A stretch of DNA of 64,000 bases from Streptomyces barringtoniae (lineage in GTDB: Bacteria; Actinomycetota; Actinomycetes; Streptomycetales; Streptomycetaceae): assembly GCF_020819595.1 (NCBI RefSeq), contig NZ_JAJHNP010000020.1:1-64000 (forward strand). Direction: 5' to 3'. The first letter of the stretch is position 1, and every line of letters starts with the position of its first letter. The notes under the pieces were generated by a model, which saw nothing but the letters and a program-made list of their open reading frames with translations, was not told the DNA's origin and made no database searches. Position numbers and translations under genes: made by a program. This document shows, piece by piece, positions 46,882-56,560 of the stretch.

Positions 46882-48666
46882 GTGAACGCGCGCATCGAGG
46901 ACTACGCACTCATCGGTGACGAGCAGACCGCCGCGCTGGTCGGAAAGAACGGCTCGATCGACTGGCTGTGCCTGCCCCGCTTCGACTCCGGCGCCTGCTT
47001 CGCGCGGCTGCTGGGCGACGAGGACCACGGCTACTGGCGGATCGCCCCCGAGGGAGCGGACACCTGCACGCGCCGCGCCTACCGGCAAGACACCCTCGTC
47101 CTCGACACCGAGTGGGAGACCCCGGACGGCACGGTCCGGGTCACCGACCTGATGCCGCAGCGCGACCGCGCCCCCGACGTCGTACGCATCGTCGAAGGCA
47201 TCAGCGGCCGGGTCACCGTCCGCAGCACCCTGCGCCTGCGCTTCGACTACGGCTCGATCATGCCGTGGGTGCGCCGCGCGGACGGGCACCGGGTGGCCGT
47301 CGCGGGCCCGGACTCGGTCTGGCTGCGCTCCGAGCCGGCCGTGCACACCTGGGGCGAGGACTTCGGCACCCACTCGGAGTTCACCGTCGCCGAGGGCGAG
47401 CGGGTCGCGTTCGTGCTCACCTGGCACCCCTCGCATGAGCGGCGCCCGCCGCTCAACGACCCCTTCGAAGGCCTGGAGTGCAGCGTCGCCGACTGGCAGG
47501 GCTGGGCCCGGCAGTGCTGTTACCACGGCCCCCACCGGGACGTGGTCGTCCGCTCCCTGATCACCCTCAAGGCCCTCACCTACATCCCGACCGGCGGGAT
47601 CGTGGCCGCGGCGACCACCTCGCTGCCGGAGAAGCCGGGCGGGGTGCGCAACTGGGACTACCGGTACTGCTGGCTGCGCGACTCCACCCTCACCCTCGGC
47701 GCACTGCTCAACGCCGGCTACCACGACGAGGCCTCGGCCTGGCGCGACTGGCTGCTGCGCGCGGTCGCGGGCAACCCGGCCGACCTGCAGATCATGTACG
47801 GAGTCGGGGGCGAGCGGCGGCTGCCGGAGACGGAGCTGTCCTGGCTGCCCGGCTTCGCCGACTCCGCCCCCGTACGCATCGGCAACGGAGCCGTCGAACA
47901 GCTCCAGCTCGACGTGTACGGCGAGGTGATGGACTCCCTCGCGCTGGCCCGCAGCTCCGGCCTGCCCCCGCGGCCGCACATGTGGGCGATGCAGCGCGCC
48001 CTGATGCAGTTCCTGGAGTCGGCGTGGCGGCAGCCGGACGAGGGCCTGTGGGAGGTGCGCGGCGGCCGGAAGCAGTTCGTCCACTCCAAGGTGATGGTGT
48101 GGGTGGCCGCCGACCGGGCCGTGAAGACGCTGGAGCAGTACAAGGACCTCAAGGGCGACCTGGAGGGCTGGCGCAGATTCCGCGACGAGGTCCACCAGGA
48201 GGTGTGCGAGAAGGGCTTCGACCCCGAGCGCAACACCTTCACCCAGTACTACGGCTCCCGCGAACTCGACGCCGCACTTCTGCTCATCCCCCGCGTCGGC
48301 TTCCTGCCGCCCGACGACCCGCGGGTGGTCGGCACGGTCGACGCGGTCCGCGACGACCTCGGGCACGGCGGATTCCTGCGCCGGTACGACACCGAGGACT
48401 CGGTGGTCGACGGGCTGCCGGGCGGCGAGGGCGCCTTCCTGGCCTGCTCGTTCTGGCTGGCCGACGCGCTCCATCTGACCGGCCGCAAGGACGAGGCGCG
48501 GGAGCTGTTCGACCGGCTGGTGGGCCTGGTCAACGACGTGGGACTGCTGGCCGAGGAGTACGACCCCCTCGACGGCCGCCACCTGGGCAACTTCCCGCAG
48601 GCCTTCAGCCACATCGCGCTGGTGAACACCGCCCTCACGCTGTTCGGGGACGACCAGGCAGGATAG
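46882..48666 (+). CDS. Glycoside hydrolase family 15 protein
   Basis: This 594-residue GH15 enzyme is of the glucoamylase/trehalase type found in actinobacteria. The N-terminal beta-sandwich begins IEDYALIGDEQTAALVGKNG SIDWLCLPRFD. The (alpha/alpha)6 barrel contains NWDYRYCWLRDSTLTLGALL and the catalytic acid block ERRLPETELSWLPGF, with a later Glu in LLAEEYDP as the presumed base. It has no signal peptide, so it acts in the cytoplasm, probably on trehalose or maltodextrin. The GTG at 46882 gives the conserved N-terminus. An SDR gene follows 5 bp later. Confidence 0.94.
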   Translation: MNARIEDYALIGDEQTAALVGKNGSIDWLCLPRFDSGACFARLLGDEDHGYWRIAPEGADTCTRRAYRQDTLVLDTEWETPDGTVRVTDLMPQRDRAPDVVRIVEGISGRVTVRSTLRLRFDYGSIMPWVRRADGHRVAVAGPDSVWLRSEPAVHTWGEDFGTHSEFTVAEGERVAFVLTWHPSHERRPPLNDPFEGLECSVADWQGWARQCCYHGPHRDVVVRSLITLKALTYIPTGGIVAAATTSLPEKPGGVRNWDYRYCWLRDSTLTLGALLNAGYHDEASAWRDWLLRAVAGNPADLQIMYGVGGERRLPETELSWLPGFADSAPVRIGNGAVEQLQLDVYGEVMDSLALARSSGLPPRPHMWAMQRALMQFLESAWRQPDEGLWEVRGGRKQFVHSKVMVWVAADRAVKTLEQYKDLKGDLEGWRRFRDEVHQEVCEKGFDPERNTFTQYYGSRELDAALLLIPRVGFLPPDDPRVVGTVDAVRDDLGHGGFLRRYDTEDSVVDGLPGGEGAFLACSFWLADALHLTGRKDEARELFDRLVGLVNDVGLLAEEYDPLDGRHLGNFPQAFSHIALVNTALTLFGDDQAG

Positions 48667-48671
48667 GGGCC

Positions 48672-49427
48672 ATGGATCTTGGACTGAAGGACCGGGTGTA
48701 CGTCGTCACCGGGGCGACCCGCGGACTCGGCAACGCCGCCGCGCGGGAACTCGTCGCCGACGGGGCGAAGGTCGTGATCAGCGGGCGGGACGAGAAGCGG
48801 GTGGCCGACGCCGCCGCCGAACTGGGCCCGAACGCGGTGGGCGTGGCCGTGCACAACGCCGACCCCGAGGCGCCGGAGCGGCTGATCGCGGCCGCCCATG
48901 ACACTTTCGGCGCGTTCCACGGCGTGCTGGTGAGCGTGGGCGGGCCGGCGCCGGGGTTCGTCGCGGACAACTCCGACGAACAGTGGCGCGACGCCTTCGA
49001 GTCGGTCTTCCTCGGTGCGGTGCGGCTCGCTCGCGCGGCGGCTGCCGAGCTGGAGCCGGGCGGGGTGATCGGATTCGTGCTGTCCGCCTCGGTGCACGAG
49101 CCGATTCCGGGGCTGACCATCTCCAACGGGCTGCGGCCGGGGCTCGCCGGGTTCGCCAAGTCCCTCGCCGACGAGCTGGGACCGCGCGGGATCCGGGTAC
49201 TGGGCCTGCTGCCGTCGCGCATCGACACCGATCGGGTGCGGGAGCTGGACGCGCTGTCCGCCGATCCCGAGGCCACCCGGGCAGCGAACGAGTCCCGTAT
49301 TCCGCTGCGCAGGTACGGCACGCCGGAGGAGTTCGGGAAGGTCGCGGCGTTCCTGCTCTCTCCGGCCGCGTCCTATCTCAGCGGTGTCATGTTGCCCGTG
49401 GACGGGGGCATGAGGCACGGGTTCTGA
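48672..49427 (+). CDS. Atypical SDR lacking the Tyr-Lys pair
   Basis: This 251-residue SDR has a good NAD(P) motif (VVTGATRGLGNAAARELV, residues 11-28), VSVGGPAPGF at the NAG position and the C-terminal SPAASYLSGVMLPVDGGMRH. At the active site it reads SASVHEPIPGLTISNGLRPG, so the expected Tyr and Lys of YxxxK are Ile and Arg. I have seen this atypical type in other actinobacteria. It may be a non-catalytic or differently active member. It follows the GH15 gene by 5 bp and is probably co-transcribed. Confidence 0.9.
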   Translation: MDLGLKDRVYVVTGATRGLGNAAARELVADGAKVVISGRDEKRVADAAAELGPNAVGVAVHNADPEAPERLIAAAHDTFGAFHGVLVSVGGPAPGFVADNSDEQWRDAFESVFLGAVRLARAAAAELEPGGVIGFVLSASVHEPIPGLTISNGLRPGLAGFAKSLADELGPRGIRVLGLLPSRIDTDRVRELDALSADPEATRAANESRIPLRRYGTPEEFGKVAAFLLSPAASYLSGVMLPVDGGMRHGF

Positions 49428-49443
49428 ACCTCGCCGTTCGCGG

Positions 49444-50034
49444 TCAAGTGACCCTCTCCGCGCGGTGCTTGACCGAGCCCAGCCGCACTTCCGCCGGCAG
49501 GGACGGCAGGCCCGCCGACTCACGCGCGTGGGCCAGGGCCTGCGCCGTAAACCCGGTCAGGGCCGTCGCCGGGTCCACGTGCGGCTCCAGCCGGAGCCAC
49601 ACCCTTGCCGTGGGCGTCGTACGGCGGCCCCGCAGGAGGATCTCCGCGTGAGCCACGCCCTCCTGCCGTACGGCGTCCTGGGCCAGGGCCGATTCCAGGG
49701 CCCTGGCGCGCAGGAGGGCGGACTCGTCGTCGCCGGTGTCGATCAGGATCTCGGCCAGCCGGCGGCGGCGCAGGACCGCCGTGAGCCACCACAGGCTGAG
49801 CAGGACGACGACGGCGAGGGCGGCGACGACCGCCGGCCACCACCAGCCCGCGCCGCGCCAGCGGGTGCGTTCGGCCTTGGTCAGCAGCACGTCGTGCGGG
49901 CCGGTGTGGATCCACCAGGAGGGCGGCGGCGCCCCCAGGCCGACGGCCAGCACCGCGCCGCCGAGCGCGAGCAGGAGCAGGCCGGCGAGGGCCAGCAGGA
50001 CGCGGTTGAGGCCGCCGGTGCGCATCGTCCTCAC
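49444..50034 (-). CDS. amaP: AmaP-type alkaline-shock membrane anchor protein
   Basis: This 196-residue protein has two helices (NRVLLALAGLLLLALGGAVL and WWPAVVAALAVVVLLSLWWL) and then a cytoplasmic domain (EILIDTGDDESALLRARALE ... ARVWLRLEPHVDPATA) typical of AmaP, which tethers Asp23 to the membrane in Firmicutes. It is the last gene of the envelope-stress operon. Its GTG overlaps the DUF6286 stop by 4 nt. Confidence 0.88.
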   Translation of the reverse strand: MRTMRTGGLNRVLLALAGLLLLALGGAVLAVGLGAPPPSWWIHTGPHDVLLTKAERTRWRGAGWWWPAVVAALAVVVLLSLWWLTAVLRRRRLAEILIDTGDDESALLRARALESALAQDAVRQEGVAHAEILLRGRRTTPTARVWLRLEPHVDPATALTGFTAQALAHARESAGLPSLPAEVRLGSVKHRAERVT

Positions 50035-50645
50035 CCCTTCCGTCCGGGCCGGGACACACGCAGCGACAGCGTGGGCGGCCGGGCCAGGCCGAGGCCCCGG
50101 ATCGCGTCCGTGAGCGCGGTGTCCAGGTCGGTGCGTACCTCGTCCAGGTCACGGAAGTGGGACACGGCGCGGACGTCGGCCTTCTTGTGGCGGATCCGCA
50201 CCCGGACCGACCGGACGCCGGACACGTCGATGGCCCGGTCCCGGAGCAGGAGCGCCGCCGCGTCGCGCCGGAGTGCGGCGCGCACATCGGGGCGCGGGCG
50301 CCGCATGGGCAGCAGTCCGCGCAGGCCGGGTGTGACCGAGAGGGTGATCAGCCACAAGCCGAGTGCGGCGGCGACGGCCGCGCCGGTCAGCACCCAGGTG
50401 TCGTCCAGGGGCCGTTCGGCCAGTTGCCGGGCGAGTGCGCGGCGCCAGTGCATCGCGGGGTGATGGGCGCGTACGGCGGCGATGTCGTACAGCAGCAGGC
50501 CGGCGCCGGCCAGCAGCAGGGCCGCGACGACGGCTGCCGGGACGCGGCGCGCGGACCAGAAGCGGCCGCTGCCCGTGGCGGGGGCGGGCGGGGTGGTGCC
50601 GGGTTCCTTGTCGAGGGTGGGGGTGGTCGACTGCGGTTCGCTCAT
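50031..50645 (-). CDS. DUF6286 membrane protein of the Asp23 cluster
   Basis: This 204-residue protein has a Thr/Pro-rich N-terminus, two helices (VPAAVVAALLLAGAGLLLYD and VLTGAAVAAALGLWLITLSV) and a basic cytoplasmic domain (DVSGVRSVRVRIRHKKADVR). That domain resembles the Asp23-type alpha/beta module found at the same position in AmaP. It matches my memory of DUF6286, an actinobacterial companion of Asp23 proteins. Start and stop both overlap neighbours (TGATG and GTGA), giving tight coupling. Confidence 0.82.
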   Translation of the reverse strand: MSEPQSTTPTLDKEPGTTPPAPATGSGRFWSARRVPAAVVAALLLAGAGLLLYDIAAVRAHHPAMHWRRALARQLAERPLDDTWVLTGAAVAAALGLWLITLSVTPGLRGLLPMRRPRPDVRAALRRDAAALLLRDRAIDVSGVRSVRVRIRHKKADVRAVSHFRDLDEVRTDLDTALTDAIRGLGLARPPTLSLRVSRPGRKG

Positions 50646-51037
50646 CACGCCCTCCGGTGCGGTGCCGGGTGCAGCCGTTCGACCTGGACGGCGACCTCGG
50701 ACACCGCCATGTCCACCAACGCGCCTACCCGCTCGGCGACATGTCGACGCACGGCGGCGCAGTGGGCGCCGATGTCGCAGGGGTAGCCGAGCTCGAGGTG
50801 CACACGGACGCGGGCCGCCGCGACGGCGGTCCCCCCGTTCGAGCGGGGCCGGGAGCGGGCGAGGACGACGACCGTGGCGTGCGGGGCGGCCGCCTCGGCG
50901 GGCGGCGGCGGCAGCGCCTCGCGGGCGGCCTGCGCGGCGATCTTCGCCACCACCCGGTCGGCGATCCGGGTGGCGCCGCGTTCGCCCGGCGGCACGAGGG
51001 CCGACGGCGGGCGCGCCGCGCCGGTCTCGGCACTCAC
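50645..51037 (-). CDS. Asp23/Gls24-like protein (short)
   Basis: This 130-residue cytoplasmic protein resembles the Asp23 domain (ATRIADRVVAKIAAQAAREA near residue 20, then VRVHLELGYPCDIGAHCAAV and VERVGALVDM-like VAERVGALVDMAVSEVAVQV). It is one of three Asp23-type proteins in the cluster. Its GTG is at 51037. Its stop overlaps the DUF6286 ATG by one base (TGATG). A role in cell-envelope homeostasis is inferred from the family. Confidence 0.84.
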   Translation of the reverse strand: MSAETGAARPPSALVPPGERGATRIADRVVAKIAAQAAREALPPPPAEAAAPHATVVVLARSRPRSNGGTAVAAARVRVHLELGYPCDIGAHCAAVRRHVAERVGALVDMAVSEVAVQVERLHPAPHRRA

Positions 51038-51043
51038 CTCCGG

Positions 51044-51238
51044 TCACCGCCGCCGTTCGCGCCGGGCGCCGCGGGTGCGCAAGAACTCACCCGCATCCAG
51101 GTCGCCCTCCGCGAACCGGCCGACGACGAACCCGACCGCGCCCAGGGCCGCCACCAGCAGAAAGGCACCGAAGCCGCCGAAGTACCCGGCGAAGCCCAGC
51201 GCCATACCGGCAATCATGCCGACCACGGCCATGCTCAT
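51044..51238 (-). CDS. Small membrane protein of the Asp23 cluster (DUF2273-like)
   Basis: This 64-residue peptide has two tightly spaced helices (VGMIAGMALGFAGYFGGFGA and FLLVAALGAVGFVVGRF) and a charged tail (EGDLDAGEFLRTRGARRERR). In Firmicutes, a DUF2273 micro-protein occupies this position next to amaP and asp23. The similarity here is in size, topology and context more than in sequence. It lies 6 bp upstream of the short Asp23-like gene. Confidence 0.75.
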   Translation of the reverse strand: MSMAVVGMIAGMALGFAGYFGGFGAFLLVAALGAVGFVVGRFAEGDLDAGEFLRTRGARRERRR

Positions 51239-51286
51239 GGAGCGCTCCTCAGCTCTCGTCAGGCGTGCAGGGTCGGGGCCCGGGTC

Positions 51287-51757
51287 TCACTGGATCCGGG
51301 GCTCCGGTTCCTCTTCCTCTTCCTCGGGCAGCTTGACGTCGCTGACCGCGATGTTGACCTCGACCACCTCGAGTCCGGCCATGCGTTCCACGGCGGCGAT
51401 CACGTTCTCCCGCACGTCGCGGGCGACATCGCCGATCGAGACGCCGTAGTCCACGACGATCTCCAGGTCGAGCGCCGTCTGCACCTCGCCCACCTCGGCC
51501 TTCACGCCCCGGGTGACCGACTTGGAGCCGCCGGGCACCCGGTCGCGTACGGCGCCGAAGGTGCGGGCCAGGCCGCTGCCCAGGGCATGGACGCCGACCA
51601 CGTCCCGGGCCGCGAGAGCGGCGATCTTCTCCACGACGCCATCGGCGATGGTCGTCCGTCCACGGGTCGCGGGATCGCCGCCGCCGCGCCGTGTCGCCTT
51701 GCGGGTCGAGACCTGCGGCTCCTGGTCGCCCTCGGGGGTCGTCGTCATGTCGGTCAT
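51287..51757 (-). CDS. Asp23/Gls24 family envelope stress protein
   Basis: This 156-residue protein is the clearest Asp23 member here. It shows TTIADGVVEKIAALAARDVV GVHALGSG, the Gly/Lys-rich middle, VQTALDLEIVVDYGVSIGDV and ENVIAAVERMAGLEVVEVNI, ending in an acidic tail (PEEEEEEPEPRIQ). In staphylococci Asp23 is membrane-bound through AmaP and responds to envelope stress. It is the first gene of the minus-strand operon ending at amaP. AAGGGAC precedes the ATG. Confidence 0.92.
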   Translation of the reverse strand: MTDMTTTPEGDQEPQVSTRKATRRGGGDPATRGRTTIADGVVEKIAALAARDVVGVHALGSGLARTFGAVRDRVPGGSKSVTRGVKAEVGEVQTALDLEIVVDYGVSIGDVARDVRENVIAAVERMAGLEVVEVNIAVSDVKLPEEEEEEPEPRIQ

Positions 51758-51854
51758 CGCCGTACGTCCCTTTCGGTCATCCCCCTGGATCGTCCTCTGC
51801 CCACCGTAAGCAAGGTTCCCCGGAAGCGCGCCGGTGATACGGCAGGCTGGAGGA

Positions 51855-52577
51855 ATGACGGCGGACCGGTGGACACAGGTAGTCAGGCGCCAGGTCGGGC
51901 TGGGCAGGCTGCTGCCGCTCGGCGGGCCACGCGACGGCGTCTGGATCGCGGAGGGCGCGGCTGCGGGGGTTCTGCGACGCGCGGCGGCGGACGGGCTGCC
52001 CGGGGTGCGGCTCGGCGTGCTGCGGCTCGCGCTCGCCGATCCGGAAGAGGCGCCCGAGCCCGTCGTACCGGCTCCGCCGAGCGCGCTGCCGCCGGGGCCG
52101 CTGCGGCTGACGGCGGACTTCGCCGTGACGGCCGCCGAACCGCTGCCGGCGGTGGCGTCCAGGCTACGGCTGACCCTGGCGACGGCCGCGGCGGAGCGGC
52201 TCGGGCTCGCCGTGACGGAGGTGGACCTGCGGATCACCGACCTGCTGGAGGCGGAGGGGCCCGTCCCGGAGGTGCGCGGGCCGCGACCGGTACCCGCGCG
52301 GCAGCCCACGGACCCGGACGAGATCCGGGTGACCGAGGCCGTGCTGTCCGTCCCCGGGGTGACCGGGCTTACGGGTTTCCTCGGCGGTCTCGGCCGGGGG
52401 GTCCACCTGGAGGAACGCCCGGCCGGTACGGCACTGCCGCACCGGCACGCGCGCGTGGAGCTGACGACCGGCGCGGACCGCCGAGCCGTTGACGTGGCTC
52501 GGCAGGTCCGTACGGCCGTACGGGACGCGCTGGAGGACCGGCCGACGGTGGCCGTGCTGGTGACGGCGGTCGGCTGA
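51855..52577 (+). CDS. Tandem-duplicated Asp23-like protein
   Basis: This 240-residue protein appears to contain two Asp23-like halves. The first (about 1-130) has DGLPGVRLGVLRLALADPEE and FAVTAAEPLPAVASRLRLTL. The second (about 145-240) has VTEAVLSVPGVTGLTGFLGG, RHARVELTTGADRRAVDVAR and VRDALEDRPTVAVLVTAVG. It is divergent from the Asp23 operon over 97 bp, so it may share control with it. It is sometimes named nucleopolyhedrovirus P10 family, which I think is uninformative. GGAGGA abuts the ATG; a leaderless start is possible. Confidence 0.78.
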   Translation: MTADRWTQVVRRQVGLGRLLPLGGPRDGVWIAEGAAAGVLRRAAADGLPGVRLGVLRLALADPEEAPEPVVPAPPSALPPGPLRLTADFAVTAAEPLPAVASRLRLTLATAAAERLGLAVTEVDLRITDLLEAEGPVPEVRGPRPVPARQPTDPDEIRVTEAVLSVPGVTGLTGFLGGLGRGVHLEERPAGTALPHRHARVELTTGADRRAVDVARQVRTAVRDALEDRPTVAVLVTAVG

Positions 52578-52615
52578 ACGGCCTGCTCGCGCAGGGCGCC
52601 CTACCGGCGCGGGGC

Positions 52616-53419
52616 TCATTCGCCGAGGCCGGCCAGATCCCGGAGTCGGCGTGCCTGGGCGGCACGCTCGGCCACGCGCTGGGCTTCGTAGTCACGGTCC
52701 GGCGCACCGCGCAGCAACGCCTTGGTCTCGACCACGGCGTCCCGCGGCGCAGCCAGCAGCGCGGCGGCCAAGTCCCGTACCGCGGCGTCGAGTTCGGAGG
52801 CCGGTACGGCAACGTTGGCCAGGCCGGACGCCACCGACTCCTCGGCGCCGACGAACCGCCCGGTCGCGCAGATCTCGAGCGCGCGGGCGTACCCGACGAG
52901 ACCGACCAGCGGATGTGTGCCGGTCAGGTCGGGAACGAGGCCGAGGCTGGTCTCACGCATGGCGAACTGCACGTCGTCCGCGACGACCCGAAGATCGCAC
53001 GCGAGCGCCAGCTGGAAGCCCGCGCCGATGGCGTGCCCCTGGACGGCGGCGATGGACACGACGTCGTTGCGCCGCCACCAGGTGAACGCCTCCTGGAACT
53101 CGGCGATGCTCGCATCGAGCCCCGCGTCGTCACGGCGCGCGAGTTCGATGAAGTTGGGCTCGCCCGGGATCCCCTCCGGGGTGAACATCTGCCGGTCCAG
53201 CCCGGCGGAGAAGGACCTGCCCTCGCCGCGCAGCACGACGACACGGACGGAGCCCGGCAGCAGCCGGCCGGCCTCGGTGAGCGCGCGCCACAGGGCGGGG
53301 CTCTGCGCATTGCGCTTGGCCGGATTGGTCAGCGTCACCGTGGCGAGCGCGTCGTCGACGGTGAGCCGTACGCCGTCCTTGTCGAGTACAGGAGCGAGGT
53401 CCTGGTCGGGCGAAGCCAT
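52616..53419 (-). CDS. Enoyl-CoA hydratase/isomerase family protein
   Basis: This 267-residue crotonase-family enzyme shows the oxyanion-hole motifs RGEGRSFSAGLDRQMF and AAVQGHAIGAGFQLALACDL, with the following block MRETSLGLVPDLTGTHPLVG. The second catalytic Glu of true hydratases corresponds to the region PDLTGT, which has no Glu, so an isomerase or other activity is possible. GGAGG precedes the ATG at 53419. It lies 128 bp downstream of gbn on the same strand. Confidence 0.9.
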   Translation of the reverse strand: MASPDQDLAPVLDKDGVRLTVDDALATVTLTNPAKRNAQSPALWRALTEAGRLLPGSVRVVVLRGEGRSFSAGLDRQMFTPEGIPGEPNFIELARRDDAGLDASIAEFQEAFTWWRRNDVVSIAAVQGHAIGAGFQLALACDLRVVADDVQFAMRETSLGLVPDLTGTHPLVGLVGYARALEICATGRFVGAEESVASGLANVAVPASELDAAVRDLAAALLAAPRDAVVETKALLRGAPDRDYEAQRVAERAAQARRLRDLAGLGE

Positions 53420-53547
53420 GGGGCGCCTCCGATGGGTGCGGTCAGCCGGGCATGCCGTGGGCACGCTTAAGTGACTGCACAGTAACCACCCGGCCGGTCA
53501 GACCGCCGACCGGGTGGCCACCATCGAAGCCGATGGGCCGCCCGGAG

Positions 53548-53769
53548 TCAGGACGATGCGGCCTTCTTGCCCCGGGTCGCTCCGCCACGCCCACGAAGCG
53601 TGACGCCCGACTCACTGAGCATCCGGTGTACGAAGCCATACGAGCGGCCGGTCTCCTCGGCCAGCGCCCGGATGCTCGCACCGGAGTCGTACTTCTTCTT
53701 CAGGTCTGCCGCGAGCTTGTCGCGCGCGGCGCCGGTCACCCGGCTGCCCTTCTTCAGAGTCTCGGCCAC
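53548..53769 (-). CDS. gbn: Gbn-like GATC-binding nucleoid-associated protein
   Basis: This 73-residue basic protein begins (V)AETLKKGSRVTGAARDKLAA, with a helix-turn-helix at about residues 30-55 (ASIRALAEETGRSYGFVHRM) and a Lys/Arg/Ala/Gly-rich tail (RGRGGATRGKKAASS). Size and sequence match my memory of Gbn (SCO1839) of S. coelicolor, a small nucleoid protein that binds GATC-containing sites genome-wide and affects development and antibiotics. GAGGAGG at 6 nt supports the GTG at 53769. A cluster of GATC sites lies directly upstream. Confidence 0.9.
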   Translation of the reverse strand: MAETLKKGSRVTGAARDKLAADLKKKYDSGASIRALAEETGRSYGFVHRMLSESGVTLRGRGGATRGKKAASS

Positions 53770-54126
53770 CCGTGCCTCCTCATGGGAAGTGCGCTCTGGT
53801 CTCCTCATGATCACCCCTCTCGGGCCCGATGGCCACCCATTCGGCAAGGTCCGTGAGACATCGTTGTGACGACAGGAGTGGATCCCCACAAGCGGAATCC
53901 AGAATTCCAGGGGGTGGTGTCCGGGGGGCCGAACGGGTGGATTCGTGAAGTGCCAGGTCAGGGACGCGCGACGGCCGATCCCTTGGCACGCAAGGGATCG
54001 GCCGGGAATTCCGTGTACGACACACCTCGATACGAGGAGATCTCACACAGATGATGGATCACCGATGAGCCGAATGATCCATACGCTGTGGATCAGGCCT
54101 CGGTCAGGCATGGATCACGCTTTCGA
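53770..54126. promoter_or_regulatory. gbn upstream region with a GATC cluster
   Basis: This 357-bp gap lies between the start of gbn and the stop of the ABC-F gene, both on the minus strand, so it is the gbn promoter and leader region. GATC occurs at 53809, 53881, 53977, 53996, 54039, 54057, 54076, 54091, 54113 and 54125 (and 54144 inside the ABC-F gene). At this base composition fewer than one would be expected. The region should also hold the ABC-F terminator; the 53973-54003 hairpin is the only candidate. No convincing ORF is present. Confidence 0.8.
53973..54003. promoter_or_regulatory. 13-bp perfect hairpin containing GATC in both arms
   Basis: GGCCGATCCCTTG (53973-53985) pairs perfectly with CAAGGGATCGGCC (53991-54003) around GCACG. 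It may be the ABC-F terminator, a Gbn target, or both. Confidence 0.75.
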
Positions 54127-55725
<1,599 letters not shown>

Positions 55726-55843
55726 GGACAGACTCCAGGGCGTACAGGGATTGGCGGGTGGGCGGCTGAGGACGTTCCCGCCGTCTAATGCGCGAGGAGA
55801 ATGGCCATGGGGAGAAGTCTAACGGGGGGGTGCAAGCGGTTTT

Positions 55844-56560
55844 CTACGTCCGCGCGTTCGATCGGTGCCGCGGAGATCGTCGCGGAAGATCGTTGCCGAG
55901 CGGCGTGCGGCCCGGGACGATCCGGCCGAGGTCGTCGAGGGCCACGAGCTGCTCCGTCCAGGGCCCTTGCGCGCACGGCTGGGCGACCAGCAGGGCCGCA
56001 CCGCGCCGTACGGCGGCCTCGGGCCGGAACGCGCAGCCGTCGCTCGCGGGCAGTACCCAGCGCAGGTCGCCGTCGGCGATGCGGTACGCGGTCACGCGGT
56101 GCGGGGTGACGGCCGCGAGCATGCCGCGTCCCAGGGGGCGCAGCACTCCGGTGCCGCCCTGCGCGGGGAGCCACTCGGCCGCGTCGGGCAGGGCCCGGTG
56201 CCAGCGCACCGAGCGCCCGTCGGTGTCGGTCAGCAGCCCGTCCTCCCACAGCGCGATCACCTCCGCGCGCGTGGTCAGTACGTCGACGGCCCGATGCCCC
56301 ACGCGCGAGTACCGCCAGCGCAGGGCGCCGGTACGGGTGTCGTAGGCGGTCACGCCGGCGCCCCGCGCGCGCAGTGCCCAGGTTCCGGTGCCCGGCCGCC
56401 GCTCCCCTCGCGCGGCGTGGACGAGACGGTCTTCGTAGGGGACGGGGCGCATGTGGTGGGCGACACCGAGGAGGCCGAGGGCGAGGAGGACGCCACCGAG
56501 GATCCGCAGGGCGCGTGCGGTCCGGCCGTGGTGACGGGTGCTGTGCTGGGCGCGGACCAT
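55844..56560 (-). CDS. Membrane-anchored PQQ-propeller-like protein
   Basis: This 238-residue protein has one N-terminal helix (ALRILGGVLLALGLLGVAHH, about residues 15-35). The outside domain has repeated AYDTRTGALRWRYSR and AYRIADGDLRWVLPASDG patterns, characteristic of PQQ-like beta-propeller blades. Two Cys (GCAFRP, QPCAQG) may form a disulfide. The substrate or partner is unknown. I choose the ATG at 56560 because it lies just before the helix. The frame remains open to 56686, so a longer, basic N-terminus is possible. Confidence 0.72.
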   Translation of the reverse strand: MVRAQHSTRHHGRTARALRILGGVLLALGLLGVAHHMRPVPYEDRLVHAARGERRPGTGTWALRARGAGVTAYDTRTGALRWRYSRVGHRAVDVLTTRAEVIALWEDGLLTDTDGRSVRWHRALPDAAEWLPAQGGTGVLRPLGRGMLAAVTPHRVTAYRIADGDLRWVLPASDGCAFRPEAAVRRGAALLVAQPCAQGPWTEQLVALDDLGRIVPGRTPLGNDLPRRSPRHRSNART

